Shown: positions 63,778-64,000 of the stretch, one piece after another | Numbering within the stretch: position 1 is the stretch's first letter | Layout: each line of letters begins with the position of its first letter | Assembly: GCF_001625305.1 (NCBI RefSeq) | Contig: NW_017804409.1 | Span: 1,555,564-1,619,563 of the forward strand | Length of the DNA: 64,000 nucleotides | Origin: Branchiostoma belcheri | Lineage: Eukaryota > Chordata > Leptocardii > Amphioxiformes > Branchiostomatidae | Reading direction: 5' to 3' | Made by a program: the position numbers and the translations under genes | The notes under the pieces: model-generated | Told to the model about the DNA's origin: nothing | The model's database searches: none | The model's input: the letters and a program-made list of their open reading frames with translations, nothing else

Positions 63778-63979
63778 CTGTGTGTAGATTAGAAAAAGAA
63801 CTAGTGTTAGGTTTCTATCGTGTCCAGAACCGTGACCATCTTGTTCTGTACTGCAGTGAATGCGTTAGAGTTACATGTATGATCTGAGTGACCTAGATAG
63901 CCACCGCGTATCCAAGAACTTCGATTTGCACCAAGAACGGTTCTGAATACGTAACATAGGCTATTATTTTTCCAAGTTA

Positions 63980-64000
63980 GGCCATGTTTATTTGATTATA
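63980..64000. mobile_element. Left end of a Harbinger-like MITE, family 3, cut by window edge
   Basis: TTA followed by GGCCATGTTTATTTGATTAT, matching the family-3 end. Confidence 0.55.

Noticed and set aside
53238-63777. A separate gene for CTLD1-3
   Set aside because: No stop, stalk or membrane helix follows CTLD3 and the phase matches the discoidin exons; kept as one gene, though transcripts could still show otherwise.

Overview
This is eukaryotic DNA from an animal, most likely a lancelet (amphioxus, Branchiostoma). That identification is inference, not a database result. The reasons are short phase-consistent exons separated by repeat-filled introns, receptor domains shuffled in the way invertebrate deuterostomes do, many Penelope-like elements, tRNA-derived SINEs and Harbinger-like MITEs, and TTAGGG-type telomeric repeats inside an intron.

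Almost the whole window is one gene on the minus strand. I could join 56 exons from 63777 down to a stop codon at 4706. Every splice junction has GT/AG ends and matching phases, and the sum (7577 nt plus one base carried in from upstream) is an exact multiple of three, giving 2525 residues. The 5' end, with the signal peptide and possibly more domains, lies beyond 64000. From N to C terminus the visible protein is: C-type lectin domains (CTLD) 1-3, a discoidin (F5/8 type C) domain, CTLD4, a short linker, CTLD5, a linker, a SUEL/rhamnose-type galactose-binding lectin domain, a second F5/8C domain, an LCCL domain, CTLD6-8, a linker, CTLD9-13, a Thr/Pro-rich stalk, one transmembrane helix and a short tail with an FxNxxY-type endocytosis motif. 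This looks like a giant mannose-receptor-like pattern-recognition receptor. Nine of its 13 CTLDs keep the EPN and WND calcium/mannose motifs.

Two places suggest that the gene makes variant proteins. The first exon of F5/8C-1 exists in two tandem copies only 42 bases apart. The copies have identical length and phase, and including both would break the frame, which is the layout of mutually exclusive exons. The copies differ mainly in the segment expected to form the ligand-binding spike. At the 3' end, the acceptor of the membrane exon is present three times in tandem. The two upstream copies open short exons that stop after 12-15 codons without a membrane helix, which could give secreted forms.

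Outside the exons: 1-1500 is a broken Penelope-like retroelement with a GIY-YIG endonuclease end and a hammerhead-ribozyme-like motif. 1650-4680 holds a MITE, a LINE tail, a GC-TIR element and a tandem array downstream of the gene. The introns carry three families of Harbinger-like MITEs, four copies of a palindromic foldback element, Penelope terminal fragments, SINEs, LINE tails, several minisatellites and a 700-bp interstitial telomeric array (40.27-40.95 kb). Tandem microduplications that include splice sites recur at several exons.
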